Part shown: in pieces, positions 8,498-17,057 of the stretch
Layout: every line of letters begins with the position of its first letter
Numbering within the stretch: the stretch's first letter is position 1
Assembly: GCF_032464895.1 (NCBI RefSeq)
Contig: NZ_JAWDIC010000001.1
Location: forward strand, 1,612,001-1,676,000
From: Phycicoccus sp. M110.8
Lineage (GTDB): Bacteria; Actinomycetota; Actinomycetes; Actinomycetales; Dermatophilaceae
Length of the DNA stretch: 64,000 nt
Direction of reading: 5' to 3'
Notes under the pieces: model-generated
The model's input: only the letters and a program-made list of their open reading frames with translations
What the model was told of the DNA's origin: nothing
The model's database searches: none
Position numbers and translations under genes: made by a program

Positions 8498-8541
8498 CCC
8501 GTGGACGCGTCCCCGTCAGGGGGTGGGGACGCGCCCACGGG
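8498..8541 (-). terminator. Hairpin downstream of the GH144-like gene
   Basis: Inverted repeat CCCGTGG-A-CGCGTCCCC / GGGGACGCG-C-CCACGGG with a 10-base loop, starting two bases beyond the stop codon of the GH144-like gene. It could attenuate transcription into the GH3 gene. There is no T-run, as is usual in this high-GC sequence. Confidence 0.6.
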
Positions 8542-8543
8542 GG

Positions 8544-10208
8544 TCAGGCGGGTCCGGCCCCGAACTCTTCCACACCGAGGACGGGGCGCAGGGCGCGCTC
8601 GACGTCACGGGTGCTGAACGCGCGACGGATCACGTTGTCCGCCAACACGTTCCCGATCGAACCCATCACCATCGCCTGGTCCAGCGACAGGTAGCGGCGC
8701 GCCACCGTGCCGGACCGGACGGCGACGGCGTCGAAGAAGCCGCCCCTGCCGTAGGCCCCGAGCTCGTCCTGGATCCTCGCGAGGTTGGCGGCGGCCTGCT
8801 GCGGCTCGTGCATCATCGCCAGGAACGACGCGTGCGGGGTGACCACGCCGTCGCCGAAGCTGGGGTGCGGGTTCGTCCCCTCCCGGCAGTCGCCGAAGCC
8901 GGCGTCGACGTTGGTCTTCTCCTGGTCGGAGAAGTAGCCGTCGGGGTTCATGCCGAGCTGGTCCACGCCGTACTCGCGGTAGCCGCCGGCGGGGTTGCTC
9001 GACGGTGAGAAGCCCCAGTAGCCGTAACCGGCCTCGAGCAGCCCGTGCTCGCGCTGGGCCCGTACGTGCAGCAGGTGGTTGAGCCCCCACGACCGCGGCG
9101 CCCAGCTCGACTCGGGGACGAACATGTCGGGCATGAGCTCTTCGAACATGCTGCCGCCCCAGCCCGGGACGATCCGCATGCCGCGGTAGGTGTACGCCCC
9201 CTCGAAGACCTCGATGCCGTCGTAGGTGCGGGCCTCGCCGACCGGCTGCGTCTCCGGCCAGGCCCAGTCGCAGCTCGCCGGGAAGGTGCGCCACATCGCG
9301 TAGTACTGCTTCCCGGGGATCTGGCCGGTCAGGATGCCGAGGTAGCTGGTGATGCGCGTCTCGGACACGGTGGTGTCGTAGTGGTGGTTGGTGTACCAGA
9401 CGTCCGGGCCGACCCCGATGTGGTTGCCGGTGTAGCCGGAGAACCCGGGCGGCGGCGGTGCGTCGTAGAAGCCCCCGTGGATGAGCCCGCCGGGACGGAC
9501 GCCAGGGTGGGAGGTGTCGGCGTCGTAGAACATGTCCCAGCGCATCCGCCCGAAGATCCGGCGAGCCAGCGGGGCCGCACCGGGGTCGGCGCTCATGACG
9601 ACCCGCAGGGCTGCGCCCAGCCAGCCGTTGTCGACGCTCGACAGGAACGGGTAGACGCGGTTGCCGTCGTCGGGCCAGGTCGTGAGCACCTCGCCGGTCG
9701 CCTCGTCGTACCAGTTGTAGAACATGCCGCTCGGGGTGTGGTGCTCCAGCCGGTCGACCGTGCGGAGGGTGCGCAGGAGGCGGCTCGTGCACTCGCCGCG
9801 GCTGATGATCCCGAGGTCCCGCGCGACGACGGTCGACCACAGCAGGCCGCCGATGTTGGTCGGCGACGTGTAGCCCGAACGGTCCTGCGCCGCAAGGGAC
9901 TCCGGGATGTTGTCGGCCGGCAGGCCGGTCCCCGGGTCGGTCATCGCCACGAGGCTGCGCCACGTGTCGGCCGCCCAGGTGCGAATGCGCGCGGCGTCGA
10001 CGGTGCCCGAGTCGCCGCGGAGGTGTGCCGGGGCGCCGGCCGCGCGCGCCGGCGCACCGGCATACGTCGAGGCACTCGCCCTGGGGGCGGTGAGGCCGAC
10101 GGCGGCCGCGGCGGTGGCACCGACGAGCAGCTGGCGGCGCGTGGGGGTCGGCAGGGACGGAGCGGGCAGGGAGAGGGTGGGACGGGAGTCGGGCGAAGGG
10201 GTGGCCAT
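8544..10208 (-). CDS. Tat-exported glucoamylase-like (GH144-type) glucanase
   Basis: A 554-residue exported protein with a twin-arginine signal (TRRQLLVGATAAAAVGL, then APRASAS). The mature part resembles the glucoamylase-like family (Pfam PF10091) that contains GH144 endo-beta-1,2-glucanases: segments TSPTNIGGLLWSTVVARDLG, SGMFYNWYD, DNGWLGAALRV, GWGGSMFEELMPDMFVP and YWGFSPSSNP follow each other in family order. It would cut a polysaccharide outside the cell for uptake by the transporter encoded just upstream. An in-frame ATG at 10241 overlapping the permease stop is an alternative start; 10208 has the better upstream purine run. Substrate beta-1,2-glucan is inferred from family and GH3 partner. 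Confidence 0.7.
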   Translation of the reverse strand: MATPSPDSRPTLSLPAPSLPTPTRRQLLVGATAAAAVGLTAPRASASTYAGAPARAAGAPAHLRGDSGTVDAARIRTWAADTWRSLVAMTDPGTGLPADNIPESLAAQDRSGYTSPTNIGGLLWSTVVARDLGIISRGECTSRLLRTLRTVDRLEHHTPSGMFYNWYDEATGEVLTTWPDDGNRVYPFLSSVDNGWLGAALRVVMSADPGAAPLARRIFGRMRWDMFYDADTSHPGVRPGGLIHGGFYDAPPPPGFSGYTGNHIGVGPDVWYTNHHYDTTVSETRITSYLGILTGQIPGKQYYAMWRTFPASCDWAWPETQPVGEARTYDGIEVFEGAYTYRGMRIVPGWGGSMFEELMPDMFVPESSWAPRSWGLNHLLHVRAQREHGLLEAGYGYWGFSPSSNPAGGYREYGVDQLGMNPDGYFSDQEKTNVDAGFGDCREGTNPHPSFGDGVVTPHASFLAMMHEPQQAAANLARIQDELGAYGRGGFFDAVAVRSGTVARRYLSLDQAMVMGSIGNVLADNVIRRAFSTRDVERALRPVLGVEEFGAGPA

Positions 10209-10240
10209 GACGGTTCCGATCTTCAGGGGGTGGGGGGACA

Positions 10241-11062
10241 TCACTTGATGCCGGTGGTGGCGATTCCCTCGATGAAGCGGCGCTGGAAGGCGAGGAAGAT
10301 CGCGAGGACGGGGATGACGACGACGGTGGCCCCGGCGAGGAGCAGGCCGTACTGCGTCGAGTTCTGGCCCTTGGAGTAGAGCGCGAGGGCGACGGGGAGG
10401 GTGTACCTGCTCTCCTCCTGCGCGACGACGAGCGGCCACAGGAAGTTGTTCCACGAGCCGAGGAAGGTGAGGATCCCCAGGGTCGCGAGTGCGGGTCCGC
10501 ACAGCGGCAGGAACACCCGCGCGAAGATCCGCAGCTCGCCGGCGCCGTCGACCCTCCCGGCGTCGAGCAGGTCCCGCGGCAGGCCGCTGATGTACTGCCG
10601 CATCAGGAAGACGCCGAACGGGCTCACGAGGAACGGCAGGATCAGGCCCGGCAGGCTGTTGGCCAGGCCGACGTTCGTCACCAGGACGAACAGCGGCACG
10701 AAGGTGACCACGCCGGGGATGAGCAGCGTGCCCATGACGACGAGGAACAGCGCCCGGCGGCCGGGGAAGTCGAGCATCGCCAGGGCGTATCCGACCATCG
10801 AGCAGAACAGCAGGTTGCCCGCGGTCACGCACACGGCCACCACGGTCGAGTTGAGGAAGTACTGCGAGAAGTTCAACCGGGAGAACAGCCGCGTGTAGTT
10901 GTCGAGCGTCGCCGTCTGCGGCCACCAGGTCGGCGGGTTGGACAGCAGCTCGCCCTGGGTCTTGAAGCTGCCGAGCACCATCCAGACGAACGGGGCGATG
11001 ACGGCGAGCAGCACCAGGGTCAGGACGACGTAGAGCCACCACTGGGATCGGGTCCGGGTCAT
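10241..11062 (-). CDS. Sugar ABC transporter permease (MalG type)
   Basis: A 273-residue integral membrane protein with six hydrophobic segments. It carries the EAA-loop region that docks the ATPase (SGLPRDLLDAGRVDGAGELRIF, residues about 165-186) and ends in FIEGIATTGIK, a typical MalG tail. It is the second permease of a CUT1-type importer. ATG 11062 lies seven bases from the preceding permease stop, and its TGA overlaps an upstream in-frame ATG of the GH144-like gene, so the operon is tightly packed. No ATP-binding subunit is present here. Confidence 0.9.
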   Translation of the reverse strand: MTRTRSQWWLYVVLTLVLLAVIAPFVWMVLGSFKTQGELLSNPPTWWPQTATLDNYTRLFSRLNFSQYFLNSTVVAVCVTAGNLLFCSMVGYALAMLDFPGRRALFLVVMGTLLIPGVVTFVPLFVLVTNVGLANSLPGLILPFLVSPFGVFLMRQYISGLPRDLLDAGRVDGAGELRIFARVFLPLCGPALATLGILTFLGSWNNFLWPLVVAQEESRYTLPVALALYSKGQNSTQYGLLLAGATVVVIPVLAIFLAFQRRFIEGIATTGIK

Positions 11063-11069
11063 GGCGTCC

Positions 11070-12029
11070 TCACGTGTTCTCGCGCAGCAGCCGGAACTGC
11101 ACGGCGGTGACGACGGCGACGATGACGAAGATGAGGTAGCTCATCGCCGCGGCGAGGCCGTAGTTGCCGAACCCGAACTGCCGGTACGTGTACATGGACA
11201 TGGAGATGGTGCTGTTGAGCGGGCCGCCGTTGGTCATGACGAACGGCTCCTCGAAGAACTGCAGGTAGCCGATGCCGGTCGTCACCGAGACGAACAGCAG
11301 GGTCGGCCGCAGCAGCGGAAGGGTGATGTGGCGGAACCGGCGCCAGGCACCGGCCCCGTCGATGGCCGCGGCCTCGTGCAGCATCCACGGGACGGCCTGC
11401 AACCCGGCGAGGAAGATGATCATGCCGGTGCCGAAGTTGCGCCAGGACGCCATGAGGATGAGGCCCGGCATGGCCCAGTGCGGGTCGCCGAGCCAGTTCG
11501 GCCCGTCGATGCCGACCCACCCGAGCACGGTGTTGATGAGCCCGTAGTTGCGCTCGAGCAGGAACCGCCACACGACGGCCACGGCGACGATCGAGGTGAT
11601 GACCGGCGTGTAGAACCCCAGCCGGAACAGGCCGCGCAGCCGGCTGATGCCACGGTCGAGGGCGACGGCGGCGGCGAGCGCCAGCACCATCGTGAGCGGG
11701 ACGCCGACCACCACGAAGTAGGCGGTGTTGAGCATCGACTGGCGGAAGATCGGGTCGGAGAGCGCCTTGGCGTAGTTCTCGATCCCCACGACGTCGACCG
11801 CGAACGGGGTCCGCAGGTCCCGGGCCCGGGTGTCCGTGAAGCTCATGCAGAGCGACTGGAGGACCGGCCACGCCGTGAAGACGAGGAACAGCAGGCAGAA
11901 CGGCAGGGCGAGGACCCAGGCCGCGATCCCCTGGCGCCGGCGCGCGGCTCCGGCCACGCCGCCCCCGCGGGGGGACGGACGGGTCTCGTCCGTCCCCTCG
12001 CGCGGTGCGGTCACCGTGGTGGCACCCAT
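11070..12029 (-). CDS. Sugar ABC transporter permease (MalF type)
   Basis: A 319-residue CUT1 permease with six predicted membrane helices. The N-terminal helix IAAWVLALPFCLLFLVFTAW is followed by the periplasmic loop containing DVVGIENYAKALSDP, typical of UgpA/MalF-like subunits. The EAA loop is AVPWMLHEAAAIDGAGAWRRF. ATG 12029 is two bases after the stop of the binding-protein gene, consistent with coupled translation. It pairs with the next permease to form the pore of the importer. Confidence 0.9.
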   Translation of the reverse strand: MGATTVTAPREGTDETRPSPRGGGVAGAARRRQGIAAWVLALPFCLLFLVFTAWPVLQSLCMSFTDTRARDLRTPFAVDVVGIENYAKALSDPIFRQSMLNTAYFVVVGVPLTMVLALAAAVALDRGISRLRGLFRLGFYTPVITSIVAVAVVWRFLLERNYGLINTVLGWVGIDGPNWLGDPHWAMPGLILMASWRNFGTGMIIFLAGLQAVPWMLHEAAAIDGAGAWRRFRHITLPLLRPTLLFVSVTTGIGYLQFFEEPFVMTNGGPLNSTISMSMYTYRQFGFGNYGLAAAMSYLIFVIVAVVTAVQFRLLRENT

Positions 12030-12031
12030 GG

Positions 12032-13306
12032 TTACCGGCCGGTGCCGATCGACTCGGCCTGCTGCTGGGTGGCCTTGAGCGCGGCCTCCGGGTCGGCGCC
12101 GGTCTTCATGACCTTCTCCATCTCGGTGTCGAAGGCGGTCGCGACCTGCTCCCACGACGGGAAGCTCGGCGGGGCCTGGGCGGTCTCGAGCTGCTTGCCG
12201 AACTTCGCCAGCTTGGGGTCACCGGAGATCGAGGGGTCGTCCCACGCCGACTTCACCGAGGGCAGGTCGGTCGACATGCCGTACCACTTGGCCTGCACCT
12301 TGGGGTCGGACAGCCACTTCACGAGCTTCCAGGCGCTGTCCCGGTTCTTCGACTTCTTGAAGACCGCGAAGTTCGAGCCGCCGACGAACGAGGAGGACTT
12401 CTCCTTCGCGGGCACCTGCATGACGTCGTACTGGTCCTTGCTCACGCCGACCTTCTCGACGGCGGACATCATCCAGGGACCGGAGATGAACATCGGGACG
12501 CGGCCGGACTTGAAGTCGGGCTCGGTGGTCGGGGTGTTCGGGGCGGCCTTGTCGGAGATCCCGTCGGTGAAGTAGCTCTGGTAGTACTTCACGGCCTCCA
12601 GGATCTTCGGGTCGTCGAAGTTGTAGGCCTTGCCGCCGTCCTTGGTGAGGTCGGCGCCGTTCGACCACGCGAACGGCATGATCGACTGCCACGACCCCTG
12701 GCCACCGGCCTGGAAGCCCATGCCGTACTTCGCGCCGGCCTTGGTCTGCATGGCCTTGGCCATCGACTTCAGGCCGTCCCAGTCGGTGGGGGGCGTCGTG
12801 ATGCCGGCCTTCTTCGCCAGGTCGGTCCGGTAGAACACGAGCCGGGTCTCGACGTACCAGGGGATCCCGTAGTTCGTGCCGTCGACCTCGTTGGTCTTCT
12901 GCGCGCCCTCGAAGAACGAGCTGGTGTCGATCGACGGCGGCACCGGGTCGAGCGCGCCGAGGCCGGCGAACTCACCCATCCACGTGCTGCCGACCATCGC
13001 CGCGTCGGGCGTGGTGCCGGCCGTGATGGCGGTCGTGAACTTGTCGTGGGCGGAGTCCCACGGGATGGCGGTCACGTTGACCTTGACGCCGGGGTTGGCC
13101 GCCTCGAAGTCCTTGAGCAGGTCGGGCAGCTTGTCGCCCTCGGCGCCCATCGCCCAGACGGTGAGCGTGCCGGTCGCCTTTCCGGAGCTGATGTCCTTGG
13201 CCTTCTCGGCGCCACCGCCGGCCGCGGCGTTGTCACGGCCGCAGGCACTCAGGGCCAGCGCGGCGGCGGTCAGCGTCGCGACCGCGATCGCGGGTGTGCG
13301 TCTCAT
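12032..13306 (-). CDS. Sugar ABC transporter substrate-binding lipoprotein
   Basis: A 424-residue family 1 extracellular binding protein. The lipobox LALSAC (Cys at about residue 23) anchors it to the membrane; the mature part begins with a Gly/Ala linker. TGTLTVWAMGAEGDKLPDLL is the first beta strand and helix of the periplasmic-binding fold, and NGADLTKDGGKAYNF and SGPWMMSAVEKV match the sugar-binding group. It would deliver oligosaccharides to the two permeases. ATG 13306 follows AAAGAGGAACCCC. It is the first structural gene after the LacI regulator. Confidence 0.9.
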   Translation of the reverse strand: MRRTPAIAVATLTAAALALSACGRDNAAAGGGAEKAKDISSGKATGTLTVWAMGAEGDKLPDLLKDFEAANPGVKVNVTAIPWDSAHDKFTTAITAGTTPDAAMVGSTWMGEFAGLGALDPVPPSIDTSSFFEGAQKTNEVDGTNYGIPWYVETRLVFYRTDLAKKAGITTPPTDWDGLKSMAKAMQTKAGAKYGMGFQAGGQGSWQSIMPFAWSNGADLTKDGGKAYNFDDPKILEAVKYYQSYFTDGISDKAAPNTPTTEPDFKSGRVPMFISGPWMMSAVEKVGVSKDQYDVMQVPAKEKSSSFVGGSNFAVFKKSKNRDSAWKLVKWLSDPKVQAKWYGMSTDLPSVKSAWDDPSISGDPKLAKFGKQLETAQAPPSFPSWEQVATAFDTEMEKVMKTGADPEAALKATQQQAESIGTGR

Positions 13307-13356
13307 CGGGGTTCCTCTTTCCTGGGGGGTGCGGACGGAACGGTGTCGGGGACGTG

Positions 13357-13395
13357 GTGGAGGTGTTCGGGGGACTGAGCGTGGAGGTGTTCGGG
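13357..13395. repeat. Pair of 15-base direct repeats upstream of the binding-protein gene
   Basis: GTGGAGGTGTTCGGG occurs at 13357-13371 and again at 13381-13395, 24 bases apart, in the 146-base gap between the LacI gene and the binding-protein gene. Being in the leader of the transport operon they may be regulator sites, but they do not resemble the LacI operator at 14504. Confidence 0.55.
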
Positions 13396-13452
13396 CAGCG
13401 TGCGTGGAGCGGGGAACGGCGGGGAGGGGACTGGCCGGCGCGGCAGCGGTCG

Positions 13453-14484
13453 TCAGCGCCGTGGCACCGGCTCGGCGGCGCAGCCGCACGAGGACCGGAT
13501 GACGAGCTCGGTGGGGATGATCCGGGTGTCGCGCAGCACCGGCGCACCGGTGATGCGCTCGTGCAGGCGGTCGGCGGCGAAGGCGCCCAGCTCGCGCACC
13601 GGCTGGCGGACCGTGGTCAGGCCCGGGACCACGTACCGGGCAGTCATCACGTCGTCCCAGCCGGTGACCGCGACGTCGTCGGGCACGGACAGGCCGCCCT
13701 CGCGCAGCCGCTTCATGACGGCGAGGGCGATCTCGTCGTTGGCGCAGACGAGCGCGTCCGCCCTGACGGCGCCTGCGAGCAGGCGGTCCGCGAGCTCGCT
13801 TCCGGCGCTCTCGCGCAGCGCGACCCGCTCCGGCTGAGCGGCCACGAGGCCGGCCTCCTCGTGGGCGGCGACGAAGCCGGCATACCGCTCGCGCACGTCG
13901 GGGCCGGAGTCCGGGTCACCCACGAAGACGACCCGCGACCGGCCGTGGCCGAGGACGTGCACCGTCATGGCGTGCGCGCTGCCGGTGTTCTCGGAGGTGA
14001 CGGCGTCGATCTCGGGCCTGGCCTCGCCGGCGATGAGCACCACGGGCTTGCTGCCGCGCAGTGCCGTGACTGCCGCGTCGGGGATGGCCGAGGAGCCCAG
14101 CATGGCCACGCCGTCGACGCGGGTCGCGAGCTTGCGCACCGCCGCGGCGACGTCGCGCTTGCCCTCGGCCAGCATGAGGACGACGCTCTGGCCGAGCTCG
14201 CCCGCGCGCGACTCGAACCCCATGAGCAGCTCGGAGTAGTACGGACCGGAGAGCTCCGGCAGCAGCAGCCCGTGTGCCTCGTGGTGCCGGACGGCCAGGC
14301 TGCGGGCCGCACCGAGCGGCACGTACCGGAGCTCGTCGGCGGCCTCGAGCACCCGCCGGCGGGTCGTCTCCGAGACGGCGCTGGAGCCCTGGAGGACCCG
14401 CGAGACGGTGGCGATGGAGACACCTGCGCGCTCGGCGACGGAGTAGATCGTCGCTCCTGCGCGGGGACCGGGGGAAGTCGCCAC
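13453..14484 (-). CDS. LacI-family transcriptional regulator
   Basis: A 343-residue LacI/GalR regulator. The helix-turn-helix is at residues 12-32 (TIYSVAERAGVSIATVSRVL) with the hinge LRYVPLGAARSLAV, followed by the sugar-binding domain (SGPYYSELLMGFE, VCANDEIALAVMKRL, VTGWDDVMTARYVVPGLTTV). It probably represses the glucan import and hydrolysis genes downstream and is released by an oligosaccharide. The GTG start at 14484 follows AGAGGCGG. An exact match to the LacI/CcpA operator consensus lies 20 bases upstream of it, which predicts autoregulation. Confidence 0.9.
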   Translation of the reverse strand: MATSPGPRAGATIYSVAERAGVSIATVSRVLQGSSAVSETTRRRVLEAADELRYVPLGAARSLAVRHHEAHGLLLPELSGPYYSELLMGFESRAGELGQSVVLMLAEGKRDVAAAVRKLATRVDGVAMLGSSAIPDAAVTALRGSKPVVLIAGEARPEIDAVTSENTGSAHAMTVHVLGHGRSRVVFVGDPDSGPDVRERYAGFVAAHEEAGLVAAQPERVALRESAGSELADRLLAGAVRADALVCANDEIALAVMKRLREGGLSVPDDVAVTGWDDVMTARYVVPGLTTVRQPVRELGAFAADRLHERITGAPVLRDTRIIPTELVIRSSCGCAAEPVPRR

Positions 14485-14503
14485 GTCGTCCGCCTCTCAT
14501 CGT

Positions 14504-14517
14504 TGAAAGCGCTTACA
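14504..14517. promoter_or_regulatory. LacI-type operator (cre-like)
   Basis: TGAAAGCGCTTACA fits the TGWNANCGNTNWCA operator consensus of LacI/CcpA-type regulators at every position, with the central CG. It sits just upstream of the LacI-family gene and 44 bases from the stop of the SorC gene, so the most direct reading is autorepression of the regulator and perhaps its whole downstream operon. Confidence 0.8.
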
Positions 14518-14561
14518 TGGGTGACTTTCCCACAGACGCCCAGGACCTGGCAAGGGGTCCC

Positions 14562-15503
14562 TCAGTCGGCGAGCAGCGCCTCGGCGAGCCCGGTGTCGAC
14601 CACCAGCCCCTGCACGAGCGCGCCGCCGAGGGCGGCCCGGACGGCGGGCGCCTTGGCATGACCCGAGGCCACCGCGATGACCTCGGGTATGCCGGCGAGC
14701 ACGTCGGCGTCGATGGTCACGAAGCGCGCAGCGACCTTGGGGCGCAACGGTTTTCCGTTCGAGTCGAAGAAGACCCCGGCCAGCTCCCCGACGACGCCAG
14801 CCCGGGCCAGCTCCGCGCGCTCGGCCTCGTCGAGGAGGTCGTGGATGGTGGACTGGCCCTCGGCCCAGCGGCCGATCCCGACGACCGCCTTGGTGACCCG
14901 GGCAGCCGCCTGCATCCCGTCGGCGACGGCCGGCTGGCGGCGAAGCGCGTCGGCGCTCGCCTTGCTGTCGAGGACGAACGGCGCGTAGAAGACGCGGGCC
15001 GGGCCACCGGCCAGCCGGGCCGCCCGCCGGACGATGTCGACCGCACTGCTGTCGAAGTCCGGCAGGGCGATCGCGCCCGTGAGCTGGACGACCTCGACGG
15101 GGGGCAGCGAGGTCAGCGCCCCCACCATGGCGTGCACCATCCGCGACCAGGGCAGACCCAGGACGTCGCCGGGCTCGAGCACCTCGGCGAGCAGCTCGGC
15201 GGCCGCGCGGCCGAGCTGGTGCCGCACGGACCCGGGGTCGTGGTCGGCCGGCTCCACGACGACGGCGTGGCGCAGGCCGTAGCGCTCCTGCAGCCGGGCC
15301 GACGCGTCGACGTCGAGCGCCCCCTGGCGGACGATCTCGATCCGGACGAGGCCGCGCTCGCGGGCGGACTCGAGCAGCCGGGCGACCTTGAACCGGCTGA
15401 TCCCGAGCTCCTCGGCGATCTCCACCTTGGACTGGTTCTGCAGGTAGTGCCGCCGTGCCACCGCTGCGAGCAGGACGAGCTCGGCGGGTCCGTCGTCGCT
15501 CAC
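14562..15503 (-). CDS. SorC/DeoR-type sugar-responsive regulator
   Basis: A 313-residue regulator with an N-terminal helix-turn-helix (VEIAEELGISRFKVARLLESA, residues about 26-46) and a C-terminal SorC sugar-phosphate-binding domain (GDVLGLPWSRMVHAMVGAL, VVGIGRW, GVVGELAGVFFD, IAVASGHAKAPAVRAAL). GTG 15503 was chosen because GGGGAGGATGGAGCC precedes it. The frame stays open further upstream through an 18-base tandem repeat, which I regard as non-coding. Divergent to the polyol operon, it should control it in response to a phosphorylated or free sugar intermediate. Confidence 0.85.
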   Translation of the reverse strand: MSDDGPAELVLLAAVARRHYLQNQSKVEIAEELGISRFKVARLLESARERGLVRIEIVRQGALDVDASARLQERYGLRHAVVVEPADHDPGSVRHQLGRAAAELLAEVLEPGDVLGLPWSRMVHAMVGALTSLPPVEVVQLTGAIALPDFDSSAVDIVRRAARLAGGPARVFYAPFVLDSKASADALRRQPAVADGMQAAARVTKAVVGIGRWAEGQSTIHDLLDEAERAELARAGVVGELAGVFFDSNGKPLRPKVAARFVTIDADVLAGIPEVIAVASGHAKAPAVRAALGGALVQGLVVDTGLAEALLAD

Positions 15504-15572
15504 GGCTCCATCCTCCCCGTTGACAGCGTCCCCCGGCGCGGTTTTACTCGGGTTACTCGTTTGCGCATCATC

Positions 15573-15588
15573 GCGCTCATCTGAGCGC
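15573..15588. promoter_or_regulatory. Candidate SorC operator palindrome
   Basis: GCGCTCA-TC-TGAGCGC is a perfect 7-base-arm palindrome in the divergent promoter region between the SorC gene and the polyol operon. TTGCGC (15561) and GCGCAA (15585) form a second, wider symmetric pair around it. Position and symmetry suit an operator. Confidence 0.55.
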
Positions 15589-15595
15589 AAGGCAA

Positions 15596-15667
15596 GCCGT
15601 TCCATCAGGGCACGTCGTTCCATCAGGGCACGTCGTTCCATCACGGCGAGCCGTTCCATCAGGGAGC
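15596..15667. repeat. Four 18-base tandem repeats upstream of the polyol operon
   Basis: Four consecutive 18-base units, each holding CGTTCCATCA followed by GGG or CGG (15596-15613, 15614-15631, 15632-15649, 15650-15667). They end 25 bases before the GTG of the polyol binding-protein gene, so they lie in its promoter or leader. Serial binding of the SorC regulator or slippage-prone leader DNA are both possible. Confidence 0.8.
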
Positions 15668-15692
15668 CGTCGACGGTGACGGAGGAGGACGC

Positions 15693-17057
15693 GTGCGGAT
15701 CCGGATCTCACGAGCAGCGGTGGTGGCTGCGGTCACGGCGACGGCCCTGGGCCTGTCGGCCTGCGCCGGCTGGGGCGGCGGCGGAGGGGGCGGCGGCGGC
15801 AAGGACAGCATCAACGTCCTCATGGTCAACAACCCGCAGATGGTCGACCTGCAGAAGCTGACCGCCGCGAACTTCACCAAGCAGACCGGCATCAGGGTGA
15901 ACTTCACCGTGCTGCCGGAGAACGACGTGCGCGACAAGATCAGCCAGGAGTTCTCCAGCCAGGCCGGGCAGTACGACGTGGCGTCCCTGTCGAACTTCGA
16001 GATCCCCATCTACGCCAAGGCCAAGTGGATCGCCCCGCTGGACGGCTACATCGCCAAGGACCCCTCGTTCGACCAGCAGGACATCCTGAAGCCGATGCGG
16101 ACCTCGCTGTCCAGCAACGGCAAGGTCTACGGGGAGCCGTTCTACGGCGAGTCCTCGTTCCTCATGTACCGCAAGGACATCCTGCAGGCGAAGGGGATCA
16201 CGATGCCGCAGAGGCCGACCTGGCAGCAGGTCGCCGACATCGCAGCGAAGGTCGACGGCGCCAGGCCCGGCATGCGCGGGATCTGCCTGCGCGGGCAGCC
16301 CGGCTGGGGGCAGCTCTTCGCACCGCTGACCACCGTCGTGAACACCTTCGGTGGCACGTGGTTCGAGAAGGACTGGACCCCGAAGGTGAACGCGCCGGAG
16401 TTCACCCAGGCAGTCCAGTTCTACGTCGACCTGGTCCGGGCCCACGGTGAGAAGGGCGCACCGCAGGCCGGCTTCACCGAGTGCCTCAACAACCTCGTCC
16501 AGGGCAACGTCGCCATGTGGTACGACGCCACGTCCGCGGCCGGCTCGCTCGAGGCCGACAACTCACCGACCAAGGGCAAGTTCGGCTACGCCCCGGCCCC
16601 CGTGGTGAAGACCGACTCCTCGGGCTGGCTCTACGCCTGGTCGTGGTCGATCCAGCAGGCCAGCACCAAGAAGGACAACGCCTGGAAGTACATCTCCTGG
16701 GCCAGCGGCAAGGACTACGAGAAGCTCGTCGGCACCCAGCTCGGCTGGGCCAAGGTGCCGGCGGGCAAGCGCGCCTCGACCTACGAGAACCCCGAGTACC
16801 TCAAGGTGGCGTCCGCCTTCGCCGGGCCGACCAAGGCCGCCATCGAGGCCGCCGACCCGGAGAACCCGGGCGTGCAGCCGCGGCCGGCGATCGGCATCCA
16901 GTTCGTCGACATCCCCGAGTTCCCCGACCTCGGTACCCAGGTCAGCCAGGACGTGAGCTCGGCCATCGCGGGCAAGACGTCGGTGAAGGACGCGCTCGAC
17001 AAGGGACAACAGCTCGCCGACGACGTCGCCGAGCGCTACCAGGCAAGGGGGCAGTGA
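15693..17057 (+). CDS. Polyol ABC transporter substrate-binding lipoprotein
   Basis: A 454-residue extracellular binding protein. The lipobox GLSAC puts the lipidated Cys near residue 24; an unusual run of nine glycines after it forms a flexible tether. INVLMVNNPQMVDLQKLTAANF and GIRVNFTVLPENDVRDKI resemble sorbitol/mannitol (SmoE/MtlE)-type binding proteins. It would bind a sugar alcohol for the two permeases. GTG 15693 follows GGAGGAGG. The stop overlaps the next gene's ATG (TGATG). Confidence 0.88.
   Translation: MRIRISRAAVVAAVTATALGLSACAGWGGGGGGGGGKDSINVLMVNNPQMVDLQKLTAANFTKQTGIRVNFTVLPENDVRDKISQEFSSQAGQYDVASLSNFEIPIYAKAKWIAPLDGYIAKDPSFDQQDILKPMRTSLSSNGKVYGEPFYGESSFLMYRKDILQAKGITMPQRPTWQQVADIAAKVDGARPGMRGICLRGQPGWGQLFAPLTTVVNTFGGTWFEKDWTPKVNAPEFTQAVQFYVDLVRAHGEKGAPQAGFTECLNNLVQGNVAMWYDATSAAGSLEADNSPTKGKFGYAPAPVVKTDSSGWLYAWSWSIQQASTKKDNAWKYISWASGKDYEKLVGTQLGWAKVPAGKRASTYENPEYLKVASAFAGPTKAAIEAADPENPGVQPRPAIGIQFVDIPEFPDLGTQVSQDVSSAIAGKTSVKDALDKGQQLADDVAERYQARGQ

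Noticed and set aside
15504-15659. N-terminal extension of the SorC regulator with MERRAL-type repeats
   Set aside because: The extension is just the 18-base tandem array read in frame; GTG 15503 has a strong ribosome site and gives the normal family start.
15596-15667. Possible CRISPR array
   Set aside because: The repeats are directly joined with no spacers, the unit is only 18 bases, and no cas gene is near.
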